From Culex pipiens pallens (Eukaryota > Arthropoda > Insecta > Diptera > Culicidae): a DNA stretch of 64,000 bases. The stretch lies in contig NC_068938.1 in the NCBI RefSeq assembly GCF_016801865.2, positions 98,379,425 through 98,443,424 of the forward strand. The letters run 5' to 3'. Position numbers and translations under genes: made by a program. Of this stretch, positions 1 through 10,590 are shown piece by piece (position 1 is the first letter of the stretch; every line of letters starts with the position of its first letter). Below the pieces are notes generated by a model. It did not search any database and was not told the DNA's origin. It was given only the letters and a program-made list of their open reading frames with translations.

Positions 1-740
1 TCGTCTAACTTACAACTTCTTCACGTATCCAAATGTGCACACTTGTGCTAATTGCCTTCCAAAATAGTGCTCCATAATATTGCTCAAACTAGTAAGGACA
101 CCTGGCAATTTACCATAATATTATAGTATGATCGTATTTTTATGGATTTGCGTGTTTTCAAAAGGTCAAGCCATGATGAAAAATAAGAGAGCACATCCAT
201 GATGCGTTCGAAAATGTCAGTTAGTACAAATGGTTGCAGGGCGATATCTCCGCGTAGGAAACGAATTTTTCAGATCTCTTAGAAGCGTTTTGTAGGGAAT
301 TTAATTAGCTAGAAGATTGCATCATTTACTCATTTTGGCCCAAAAGTCAGTTAGTACATCAGAGCACAGAGGCATCGAGCTGTCCATCTGTGCCAATTTT
401 GTGCGAAATTGGTTGAGGTTAACCCATTGATACCCGAGCCTGAAGTTGGTGAAAAAAACGTTTTTCATACAAAAATGACATTTTTAAATCGCTAATAACT
501 TTTGAGGATCGAATTTTACAGCTTTGGTATGCTCTACAAACTTTGGATAGAAATAGCAGACCATGCAGACCAAACCGTAAGAAAATTGGGTTTTACATAC
601 ATTTTTTCGATTTTTCCCATGCAAACTTCACCCCCGAGTATCAATGGGTAAATGTTGACCGATTTTGCTCATATTTGGCCCAGAGTCCTAAAATAATCAG
701 CTTGTGGAGCGAGGTTTTGAAAAAAAGTCCCATTTTCTGG
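1..740. other. Unassigned AT-rich sequence, no gene seen
   Basis: No open frame here looks like a gene. The only structure noticed is a short phrase 'gtcagttagtaca' that occurs twice (about 219 and 348), plus 'gtgcacacttgtg' near 35, which is the reverse complement of a motif repeated around 39.6-39.9 kb. This suggests repeat-derived DNA, but the element cannot be named. Confidence 0.4.
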
Positions 741-746
741 GCACCC

Positions 747-1490
747 TACTGTCCATAGAAAAATGATGTATGAAAATTTTAAAATCTGCATCTTTTGAAG
801 GAATTTTTTGATCGATTTGGTGTCTTCGGCAAAGTTGTAGGTATAGATAAAGACTACACTGAAAAAGAAAATGAAACACGGTAAAAACAAATTTGGTGAT
901 TTCTAATTTATCTTTTGTTTTATTATTTTTTTTTTTATTTCTGATATGTTTCAGAGGACATCAAACGCCAACTTTACAGAAATAACCTGGTTTTGCATAA
1001 AATCTTTGACCGATTTATAAATTATTGTTCGCAAAAAAATTTCAACTTCATTTTTCGACGTTAAATAAAATTTGCAATTTAGTGAAATTTTGATAAAGTG
1101 CACCGTTTTCAAGTTAAAGTTAAGGTTACTTAAAATAGTCGCAGTTTTTCATTTTTATTTTAAATAAGTGCACATGTTTGCCCACTTTAAAAAAACATAT
1201 TTTTGAAAATCTGAGAAAATTCTCTATATTTTACTTTTTTGAACTTTGTTGATACGACCCTTAGTTGCTGAGATATTGCCATGTTTTAAAACAGGAAAAT
1301 TGATGTTTTCTAAGTCTCACCCAAACAACCCAGCATTTTCTAACGTATTTTATCCTTTTTAGATCTTGTTGAAAACAATATTTTCCAAAAAATTTCAATC
1401 AAGACTAACATTTCAAAATGGCGTAATTTTGAATGTTTGGCTTTTGAGAATTTTCTCAGCCAAAATTTTGAATTTAATCAAACCATGTCC
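747..1490 (+). repeat. Dispersed AT-rich repeat R1, partial copy
   Basis: This copy carries the R1 signature 'tcgatttggtgtcttcggc' (about 812-831) followed by 'aaagttgtaggtata'. It goes on through the 'gtgcaccgttttcaa' and 'cagaggacatc' blocks and ends in the 'caatcaagactaacatttc' block. The same blocks, in the same order, recur at 13.45-14.1, 18.0-18.8, 24.3-26.5, 37.96-39.5 and 56.5-58.3 kb. No reading frame is conserved between copies, so R1 is a non-coding transposon-like repeat. The class is unknown; the full copy at 38-39.5 kb is an inverted repeat. Confidence 0.7.
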
Positions 1491-2622
1491 CCGAATCCCC
1501 AGCAACACGCACACCTTCGTGTGCTCCCCCGTGATTTGTAGTGTCGCCATGTTATGCGTAAATGTGTGTGTTTGTGTGTGCTCGTGTCCCCGGACGAAAC
1601 AAGTTTGTCGTGTCCGATGCAGATCTGGTCGCTCACGTGTCACCATCCGCCATCACCTCGATGATCTGCTCTGATACAAAGTAAACAGCTAACCTCACTC
1701 TCCCAGAATGCCACCAAGCTCTCTGCGGAAAGGAGGAAGTTGGACCAACCAACCGCTCAGTGGCAACAGTATGAGTAATTATTAATAATTTCCTCTAATT
1801 AAACTTATCGCTGTAACAAACGGGAAATCAGAAACTGATATAGTTCGAGAGTTGGGAAAGGGTCTCGATTGGGTCGGAGCAGCAGCAGGTGCTGTGTCTA
1901 CGAGGGAATTACAAGGATTGACATAACTGTGTCACATTTCCCTTGCTTTGCTAGTAAAATCGTTGGGATGTCCATAAATAAATTTTGATTTAAAAATAAA
2001 TTAAAAATTAATTTCGGATGAAAATTTAAAAAGTACCATGCGCCTCCATTAAAAAAATAAACAGTTATCAAATTGAAACTGACCATCCCTAACCTCCCCA
2101 TAAATGATTGCACAGATGCATGCAAATGACTACACACGACAATTAACGTCCCCTTTGAAATGTTAATAAAGTAACACTATATCACATATCAACAATCAGG
2201 ACACCAGAAGGTGGACGCGACCGACGGACAGGTCCCACCAGGAAGAGCTTCCACAGGGACGAGATTGTAATCGATAGTGGCAACTACGGCAACGCACAAT
2301 CGACAGCATCAGCCAGCAATCCCACTTGACGTGACGGCAAGGAGATGACGACGTGAAATGTCCGGACACGAATCAAGTGCCCCCTTAACTAATCATCCTT
2401 TGTAGCGTGATGCGGACAGGGAAGAAAATCAAGAAGTGGAAGGATAATTGCATTTATCTCCGGTGAGATCAAAGGTAGGCGTAATATATAAATTAAGATT
2501 TCATTTGAATGGATTACCTAAGGGTGATTGCCATTGTGGAGGGAACTTAATCGATTTATATCGATGTCTCTTAGTAGGGTTTCCAACATGAATTTATGCA
2601 TGTGATAGATTATCTAATAACG
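1491..2622. other. Unassigned sequence, no gene seen
   Basis: The stretch is of mixed composition, with short GC-richer blocks at 1490-1740 and 2200-2440. Open frames are short and resemble no protein I know. It may be intergenic or intronic. Confidence 0.35.
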
Positions 2623-2635
2623 ACTAAAATCTCAT

Positions 2636-2953
2636 GGTTGACCGAGCCACGTAGCCCAGTGGTAACGCTTCCGCCTCGTAAGCGGTAGATCGGGGTTCAA
2701 ATCCCGGCTCGGACCAACACAACTGGTGATCTTTTCCCTTCTGGAATCGATTGCTTAGTAAAGGGAAGGTAGTGTATCGTCACAAACTGGACCTTATCAC
2801 GACACCTTAGGGAGGCGACCTATGGAATGTTATCATTAACCCTAACATGTTAACATTAAGTTGAGAATGAAACTGCCACTGAATCCGCCTTGTAAATGCC
2901 GGCCCCGATACTCTTCAAGGGTGTTCCCCTCAGGAACTGGGAAAGATTTACTT
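2636..2953 (+). mobile_element. tRNA-headed SINE with perfect 13-bp TSD
   Basis: A 318-bp insertion is bounded by the identical 13-mer 'actaaaatctcat' at 2623-2635 and 2954-2966. Its head is tRNA-like. A-box 'gtagcccagtgg' lies at 2651-2662 and B-box 'ggttcaaatcc' at 2694-2704; a 'ccgc/gcgg' anticodon stem encloses a loop reading CGT, a threonine-type anticodon position. The remaining 230 bp are an unrelated body ending in 'gaaagatttactt'. A tRNA-like RNA polymerase III promoter, a non-tRNA body and a long TSD define a SINE, a non-autonomous element moved by a LINE reverse transcriptase. It is not a working tRNA gene. The perfect TSD suggests a fairly recent insertion. Confidence 0.9.
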
Positions 2954-2966
2954 ACTAAAATCTCAT

Positions 2967-4649
2967 ACCTTAGGCCAGAGTTGCAATATGCTTCATTGAA
3001 CAAATATCCATATTTCTAATTTAAACCTTTGGAATATCTTAGACTTCTTCATTTTGTTTGTTTTGTAAATCTTATAAGTATTAACGAAAGATAACTGCGC
3101 TTTGAACATTTTGAAAATAAGTTTATTGTTGTGAAAATGTATATTCAAACAAGTAATGAACTTGAACCTTATTCCTAACCGCTAAAAAACACACAGTTAA
3201 ATTGATTACCAATCTGAGATACAAAGGTAACATAACAAGAATCACGAAGCCGTGCATAATTTGCGAGAGATTAATGCCTGCTGCCCGTTTGCGTGTACGA
3301 TATTCTGACATATGTTTTGCATGTTACTCGACTTTGAGACGACAGGGCAATCGTGGAGCGGCCGTTAATTACGCGTATTTCATGAGACATGAGCTCGTGT
3401 GCGTTAAGGTGTATTCGTGTGAGCATTAGCTAATAGTACACTCACGCTCTGTCGGGCAATGAGTGGTTTAGTGCATTAATTGAAATGAATAGTTTGATTG
3501 CTTGTCTTTGTTCTGTCGCCGGAAAATGGGTTAATTGTTTGAAGGATGTTCCTGGGATTGAACACAAACACCCGCACGCATGATAAACAGCTGGTAATTG
3601 GAACAAATCCTCGATAGATTTATGTCCACTGAAATAATGATGAATGTGGTTGATTAGGCTCACGGATCCACGAGTATTGGCTTGATTGGCCCTTTTAAGT
3701 CCGCTTGGATGACACACGGAGCCTTGTGCACTAGGAATGACAGATATCTCGAGTTGCATTTCAACATATTTCTGCCCACACAGAGAGTGAACTGTGCATT
3801 GTTAGTGCCATGTTTCAACAAACAATAAAATCATTGCTCTAAAAGCCTCCGCAGAAGTTCGTCCTTGCAGTCGTCGGAGCTATGTGTTTGCACAAGTGCA
3901 TCGTTGTTGTCGTCAGTCAGTACTGTAAAGTGCAGCGAAGCGTGAGTTGATCCTTCAAGTTGGCTTTGTTTTCATCCACAAGGCACTTCAACTACAGAGA
4001 GTAGAGGTCCTCTAGAATAATTGTTTATTTCCTGGATCGTTAGTTTAGTTTGTGTAAATTTATACAACCAGCATCTAATCGTACGAAATCAGACTGAAAA
4101 TTTGATTTTTTTCTCAATATTGTTCCCAATTAAAATGAGATTAAAAAACTATTTTAGTTCTAAGGATATATCATCTGTCATCTGTCTTCTTTCGTTTCTT
4201 TATTTTTCATTATTTATCGACTCTCTTGAAGTGTATTTTAGTTGTCATAAGGGAGCGTTTTTTTGTTATGTTACGCAAAAAATGAATTTTTTGTTCCCCC
4301 CTCCCCCCGTCGTAACAAAGTTTCTATAAAAATAAAAAAAAAATGTAAGGAGCGATTTTTCATAATTTTGTCTTTCAAATTTTATTTTTTTGATGATTTT
4401 TAATGAATTTTATAAATAATCATATACAATTCATTAAGATTCTTTTCGAGCATCTAAACAAACAACACACACTAAGTAGTTTTTAGCCGTGCTGCTCGCA
4501 AAGATGGGAATTGTTCCTTGGCCTTCACTTGGCCTTGAATGGCGAATTCCCCGTTTGTTGTCGTCCTCGTGTGTGAGCGCTAGGTGTACTCATAGGGCGG
4601 GGTCAGGGGCATGGTTGGCACATGGTCTACGTGTTGTGGCCGGGTGCAT
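2967..4649. other. Unassigned sequence, no gene seen
   Basis: Short open frames on both strands (for example 3442-3759 minus and 4021-4329 plus) resemble no known protein. Around 4247-4325 a 'gggagcg' phrase, a C-run and 'cgtaacaaag' resemble the palindromic MITE-like piece near 60.9 kb, but too decayed for a firm call. Confidence 0.35.
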
Positions 4650-4695
4650 GGGGGGGGTCTTGCGGGGGTTGTAGGGGATGGGGGGTAGGGGGGGG
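4650..4695 (+). other. G-run cluster, possible G-quadruplex
   Basis: Five runs of four or more G (4650-4657, 4664-4668, 4674-4677, 4680-4685, 4688-4695) are separated by loops of 2-6 bases. This satisfies the usual G-quadruplex pattern several times over on the plus strand. It lies just left of the GATGGATGG satellite. Formation in the cell is inference. Confidence 0.55.
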
Positions 4696-4744
4696 TTTAG
4701 CAGGTGCTTGTTGTGGGTTGGTTTGGGGTTGTTTGAGCGTCTGG

Positions 4745-5405
4745 GGATGGATGGATGGGTGGATGGGATGGATGGATGGGTGGATGGGATGGATGGGATG
4801 GATGGGCTGGATGGGATGGATGGGATGGATGGGATGGATGGGATGGATGGGATGGGGCTGGGGATGGATGGGATGGATGGGATGGATGGGATGGATGGGC
4901 TGGATGGGATGGATGGGATGGATGGGATGGATGGGATGGATGGGATGGATGGGTGGATGGGATGGATGGGATGGATGGGATGGGATGGGATGGATGGGAT
5001 GGATGGGATGGATGGGATGGATGGGATGGGATGGGGATGGATGGGATGGATGGGATGGATGGGATGGATGGGATGGATGGATGGATGGGATGGATGGGAT
5101 GGATGGGATGGATGGGATGGATGGGTGGATGGGATGGATGGGATGGATGGGCTGGATGGGATGGATGGGATGGATGGGATGGATGGGATGGATGGGATGG
5201 ATGGGATGGATGGGATGGATGGGATGGCTGGGATGGATGGATGGATGGCATGGATGGGATGGATGGATGGATGGGCATGGATGGGATGGATGGGATGGAT
5301 GGGATGGATGGGATGGATGGGATGGATGGGCATGGATTGGGATGGCTGGGATGGATGGCATGCTGGGCATGGATGGGCATGGATGGGATGGATTTGATTG
5401 ATGGC
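4745..5405 (+). repeat. 9-bp satellite (GATGGATGG)n, imperfect
   Basis: About 660 bp are built from the 9-mer GATGGATGG, read with occasional 4- or 5-bp slips and substitutions (ggctgg, ggcatg). Variants are most frequent towards the right end (5235-5405). All six frames stay open for long stretches only because the unit is a multiple of three and lacks stops. The predicted Gly/Asp/Trp/Met or Pro/Ser/Ile/His strings are not proteins. The right edge abuts a second 9-bp satellite. Confidence 0.95.
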
Positions 5406-5411
5406 ATGGAT

Positions 5412-6458
5412 TTTCATTCATTTCATTCATTTCATTCATTTCATTCATTTCATTCATTTCATTCATTTCATTCATTTCATTCATTTCATTCATTTCATTC
5501 ATTTCATTCATTTCATTCATTTCATTCATTTCATTCATTTCATTCATTTCATTCATTTCATTCATTTCATTCATTTCATTCATTTCATTCATTTCATTCA
5601 TTTCATTCATTTCATTCATTTCATTCATTTCATTCATTTCATTCATTTCATTCATTTCATTCATTTCATTCATTTCATTCATTTCATTCATTTCATTCAT
5701 TTCATTCATTTCATTCATTTCATTCATTTCATTCATTTCATTCATTTCATTCATTTCATTCATTTCATTCATTTCATTCATTTCATTCATTTCATTCATT
5801 TCATTCATTTCATTCATTTCATTCATTTCATTCATTTCATTCATTTCATTCATTTCATTCATTTCATTCATTTCATTCATTTCATTCATTTCATTCATTT
5901 CATTCATTTCATTCATTTCATTCATTTCATTCATTTCATTCATTTCATTCATTTCATTCATTTCATTCATTTCATTCATTTCATTCATTTCATTCATTTC
6001 ATTCATTTCATTCATTTCATTCATTTCATTCATTTCATTCATTTCATTCATTTCATTCATTTCATTCATTTCATTCATTTCATTCATTTCATTCATTTCA
6101 TTCATTTCATTCATTTCATTCATTTCATTCATTTCATTCATTTCATTCATTTCATTCATTTCATTCATTTCATTCATTTCATTCATTTCATTCATTTCAT
6201 TCATTTCATTCATTTCATTCATTTCATTCATTTCATTCATTTCATTCATTTCATTCATTTCATTCATTTCATTCATTTCATTCATTTCATTCATTTCATT
6301 CATTTCATTCATTTCATTCATTTCATTCATTTCATTCATTTCATTCATTTCATTCATTTCATTCATTTCATTCATTTCATTCATTTCATTCATTTCATTC
6401 ATTTCATTCATTTCATTCATTTCATTCATTTCATTCATTTCATTCATTTCATTCATTT
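5412..6458 (+). repeat. 9-bp satellite (TTTCATTCA)n, near-perfect
   Basis: About 1,047 bp, roughly 116 copies of TTTCATTCA, with no variant unit seen inside the array. That homogeneity contrasts with the variable array to its left and indicates recent expansion, or an assembly of one consensus unit. Its reverse complement, TGAATGAAA, matches the neighbouring unit in the phase TGGATGGGA except for three G-to-A differences. The two arrays are therefore related units in opposite strand sense. Long open frames (Phe-His-Ser, Ile-His-Phe, Asn-Glu-Met repeats) are artefacts. Confidence 0.97.
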
Positions 6459-6892
6459 ATGACATTTCCGTAACATGTTGTATCTTCAGGTATTTTGTTT
6501 TCAATCTGGTTCAAGTATCCGTTGTCTCATTACCCACGAGCACTGTTCAAAACAAAAATCCATTTATCAAGATCTAATAAATTACACTCCCCCTTTCACA
6601 AAGGTAATTACAGCCAATCTTTTCCGAATATAAATAGCACAGCCAAGGTGCAAACCTGCCCCCACTTTTGCACACACTGTACTAGGATGGATGTATATCG
6701 CAGTGCAAAGTTAATTCCACACCGATTTCACCGTGATTTGCTGGCGAATTGTTGGCTATGTACGTACTTGAACTTTTATCAAATGGAAAAATAAAAGTTT
6801 ACACTCCGCAGTAAATGAAAAACGTATTGCAGTCTGTGGATTAAATACAGAAAAAAAAATTGAAAAACAGCCATTCAACGAGAGATTATCAC
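6459..6892. other. Unassigned sequence, no gene seen
   Basis: AT-rich sequence between the satellite and the first element A copy. A 99-codon open frame (6495-6794, plus) resembles no known family and lacks an obvious gene context. Confidence 0.35.
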
Positions 6893-6894
6893 TA

Positions 6895-8688
6895 CCCGAG
6901 CATGGGTAAATAACAAGGGAAATGCGTAATAATACCTTTCTCTGGTATCAATACCAAATTTTGGTATTCCTGGACCCTTAAAAATTTGTCTTAAGGATTA
7001 TGCAAGAGCAAAATGTGGTATCATACCAATTTAAGGTATTGTTTTGATATTGCAAAATTGCAGAATTTGTCAATGGTCGAACACCACATTTTGGTATTAT
7101 TTTGGTATTAAAGTGTTTTACCAAATTCCTCTGAAACTATGGGAAAATTTTGACCAATTTTGACAAAATAATTAATTTTGCGCTAAAATGATGTCTCAAA
7201 GCGAATGCTTTCATTGAAAACCGGAAATTTCAAACTTGATTTTAAACATTTTTGATATACCCCCTACAGAAATGACTTAAAATTGTGGAAAATTTTCTAA
7301 GTCAGGATGGCACATTTTGGTATTATTTTGGTATTAAAGTGTTTTATCAAATTCCTCTGAAACTATGAGAAAATTTTGACCAATTTTGACAAAATAATTA
7401 ATTTTGCGCTAAAATGATGTCTCAAAGCGAATGCTTTCATTGAAAACCGGAAATTTCAAACTTGATTTTAAACATTTTTGATATACCCCCTACAGAAATG
7501 ACTTAAAATTGTGGAAAATTTTCTAAGTCAGGATGGCACATTTTGGTATTATTTTGGTATTAAGGTGTTTTATCAATTTCCTCTGAAACTATGGGAAAAT
7601 TTTGACCAATTTTGACAAAATAATTAATTTTGCGCTAAAATGATGTCTCAAAGCGAATGCTTTCATTGAAAACCGGAAATTTCAAACTTGATTTTAAACA
7701 TTTTTGATATACCCCCTACAGAAATGACTTGACATTGTGGAAAAATTTCTTAGTCAGGATGCCACATTTTGGTATTATTTTGGTATTGAAAGGTTTCATC
7801 AATTTTCTCTGAAACTATGGATTTTTTTTAAATTTTTGACGAGATAATTAATTTTGCGCTAAAATGACTTGAAACCCAAAAATGTTAAAGCTGATTTAAA
7901 TTTTTTTTTGTGATATACCCACTAATATTTTTTTCAAAAACGTTGAAATTTTTCTAAGTTGGGATAACCAAATACTTTGAAAAACGAGTCAATCAACAGA
8001 TTATTGAATTTTGGTGAATTTCAATCCAGTTTCATTTTAATAATACTTATTTTTAAATCTTGTTATTTTTCAGAAGCTTCAAGAACTTCAAGTACAGCCG
8101 TTCATCAATGACAAATGCATTCGGTGTGGTGAAGAATATCACTAAAAACAACATGGAATCATCAGGTGAGTAGATTTGGTTGTTGCATAAGGATCATTTA
8201 CGTTTTTTTCACGAACTGCAACTGCTGCACTAAAAATGGTATGAAAATAGCAAATTTTGGTATTACTTGTGCAAATACCAGTGACCGAAATGTGCTCTTG
8301 GTTGCCTAGTAATAGATGGTAAAATACCATGAAATCAAACCAATATCATGTTTGTGGAAGACCACAGGAATACCAAAATATGATTTTCCAAGGGCGCGGG
8401 AATTCCTAAAATTAAAACCATGACAATACCAAGTTTTGGTATTCAAGCAATGTTCAAAAATCCAGAAGACCTCAACTTGGTATTGAAATGATTTTATTTT
8501 GTGGTATTATTTTACCTTTGGAATAACATGGTATGGTATTGTTGTGCCCTTCCACATACAAGCTTTTGGTATGATTTCATGGTATTTTACCATCTATTAC
8601 TGGGCAACCAAAGGCACATTTTGGTCGCTGTTATTTGCCCAAGTAATACCAAAATTTGGTATTCCCGTGTTATTTACCCCTGCTCGGG
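6895..8688 (+). mobile_element. Element A copy 1: non-coding TIR element
   Basis: A 1,794-bp element begins 'cccgagcatgggtaaataac' and ends with the imperfect inverted complement 'ttatttacccctgctcggg'. It is flanked by TA on both sides (6893-6894, 8689-8690), as in TA-targeting DNA transposons. The interior is dense in 'ggtatt/aatacc' and holds 226-bp tandem repeats at 7088-7990. A subterminal inverted repeat folds 8245-8345 against 8570-8680. No transposase frame is visible, so it is probably non-autonomous. Short peptides in its ends recur on both strands because the ends are inverted; they are not genes. Other copies lie at 8873-10590 and 22021-24336. Confidence 0.8.
7088..7990 (+). repeat. 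226-bp tandem repeat, about four units
   Basis: Unit boundaries set at the phrase 'attttggtattattttgg' fall at 7088, 7314, 7540 and 7766, exactly 226 bp apart. The first three units are nearly identical; the fourth is diverged and incomplete. Each unit includes 'cctctgaaactatggg', 'ttttgcgctaaaatgatg' and 'atgctttcattgaaaaccgg'. The inverted copy at 8873-10590 has about three periods of the same unit, so the number varies between copies. Confidence 0.9.
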
Positions 8689-8872
8689 TATCTAGTTTCG
8701 AACATTGCACACGTACAAGTACACACACACAATCACAGACACTCGAACCTCTGATAATCCTGACAGCTCCCGCAATGCCCCAGTAATTAAGCCGTCGATA
8801 AATTTTGCTTTGTTTCCTCCTCGACGCTCCGATCAAGCACGAAGCCCCGCGCGGATTACCTTCCCGAGCAGG
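8689..8872. other. Spacer between two inverted element A copies
   Basis: About 184 bp of GC-richer, non-repeated sequence separate the two inverted copies. It contains a short 'acacacaca' run and no gene. It may be the original target DNA captured between two insertions. Confidence 0.5.
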
Positions 8873-10590
8873 GGTAAATAACACGGGAATACCAAATTTT
8901 GGTATTACTTGAGCAAATAACAGCGACCAAAATGTGCCCTTGGTTGCCCAGTAATAGATGGTAAAATACCATGAAATCATACCAAAGTCTTGTATGTGGA
9001 AGGGCACAACAATACCAAACCACGTTATTCCAAAGGTAAAATAATACCTCAAAATAGAACCATTTCAATACCAAGTTGAGGTCTTCTGGGTTTTTGAACA
9101 TTGCTTGAATACCAAAACTTGGTATTGCCATGGTTTTAATTTTAGGTATTCCCGCGCCCTTGGAAAATCATATTTTGGTATTTCTGTGGTCTTCCACATA
9201 CATGATTTTGGTATGATTTCATGGTATTTTACCATCTATTACTGGGCAACCAAGAGCACATTTTGGTCGCTGATATTTGCACAAGTAGGTAATACCAAAA
9301 TTTGGTATTTTCATACCATTTTTAGTGCAGCAGTTGCAGTTAGTGAAAAAATGGAAATGATTTGTCATTGATGAACGGCCTGTGCTTGCAGTTCTTGAAG
9401 CTTCTGAAAAATAACAAGATTGAAAAATAAGTGTAATTAAAATGAAACTGAATTGAAATTCACCAAAATTCAATCATCTTTAGATTGACTCGTTTTTCAA
9501 AGTATTTGGTTATCCCGACTTGGGGGGTGGGTCTCGTGGCGCAGGGGTAGCGGCTTCGGCTGCCGATCCCGATGATGCTATGAGACGCGGGTTCGATTCC
9601 CGCCTTATCCACTGAGCTTCTATCGGATGGTGAAGTAAAACGTCGGTCCCGGTTTCTCCTGTCTCGTCAGAGGCGCTGGAGCAGAAATCCCACGTTAGAG
9701 GAAGGCCATGCCCCGGGGGGCGTAGTGCCAATAGTTTCGTTTCGGTTATCCCGACTTAGGAAAATTTCAACGTTTTTGAAAAAAAATATTTGTGGGTATA
9801 CCACACAAACTTTTTAAATCATCTTTAACATTTTTGGGTTTCAAGTAATTTTAGCGCAAAATTAATTATCTCGTCAATTTTTTTTTTAAATTTCCCATAG
9901 TTTCAGAGAAAATTGATTAAACCTTTCAATACCAAAATAATACCAAAATGTGGCATCCTGACTTAGAAAATTTTCCACAATTTCAAGTAATTTTTGTAGG
10001 AGGCATATCCAAAAAGTTTAAAATCAACTTTGAAATTTCCGGTTTTCAATGAAAGCATTCGCTTCGAGACATCATTTTAGCGCAAAATTATTTTGTCAAA
10101 ATTGGTCAAAATTTTCCCATAGTTTCAGAGGAATTTGATAAAACACTTTAATACCAAAATAATACCAAAATGTGCCATCATGACTTAGAAAATTTTCCAC
10201 AATTTCAAGTCATTTTTGTAGGGGGTATATCAAAAATGTTTAAAGTTAAGTTTGAAATTTCCGGTTTTCAATGAAAGCATTCGTTTTGACACATCATTTT
10301 AGTGCAAAATTAATTATTTTGTCAAAATTGGTCAAAATTTTCCCATAGTTTCCGAGGAATTTGATAAATTACTGTAATACCAAAAGAATACCAAAATGTG
10401 GTGTTCGATCATTGACAAATTCTGCAATTTTGAAATATCAAAACAATACCTTAAATTGGTATGATACCACATTTTGCTCTTGCATAATCCTTAAGACAAA
10501 TTTTAAAGGGTCCAGAAATACCAAAATTTGGTATTGACACAAGAGAAAGGTATTATTACGCATTTCCCTTGTTATTTACCCATGCTCGGG
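8873..10590 (-). mobile_element. Element A copy 2, inverted, split by a SINE
   Basis: This copy begins 'cccgagcaggggtaaataac' and ends 'ttatttacccatgctcggg', the reverse of copy 1. It repeats copy 1's blocks in reverse order, including three diverged 226-bp units (about 9950-10400). A tRNA-headed SINE interrupts it at 9522-9743. Flanking bases are TT on the left and AA on the right, so the clean TA duplication of copy 1 is not seen. With copy 1 it makes a potential 3.7-kb hairpin. Confidence 0.78.
9522..9743 (+). mobile_element. tRNA-headed SINE inside element A, 14-bp TSD
   Basis: A 222-bp insertion is flanked by the exact 14-mer 'ggttatcccgactt' at 9508-9521 and 9744-9757. The head has an A-box-like 'tggcgcaggggta' and B-box 'gggttcgattcccg'. 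The body includes 'gaggaaggccatgccccg'. It landed inside element A copy 2 and is therefore younger. A related head lies inverted in the loop of hairpin R2 near 20.74-20.80 kb. It is not a functional tRNA gene. Confidence 0.88.

Noticed and set aside
2641..2720. tRNA-Thr gene
   Set aside because: The tRNA-like part is joined to a non-tRNA body and the whole is bounded by a TSD, so it is a SINE. The same reasoning excludes tRNA genes at 9522, 14194, 26034 and 37534.
4590..6473. Long open frames of up to 609 codons on both strands (Asn-Glu-Met, Phe-His-Ser, Ile-His-Phe, Pro-Ser-Ile repeats)
   Set aside because: They are translations of 9-bp satellites whose unit length is a multiple of three and has no stop; all frames are open and composition follows the repeat.
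8499..9371. Similar peptides (containing 'WYFTIYYWATK') in several frames, also at 23831-24503
   Set aside because: They come from the inverted ends of element A, appear on both strands and are not longer than chance; this is conserved DNA, not a protein.
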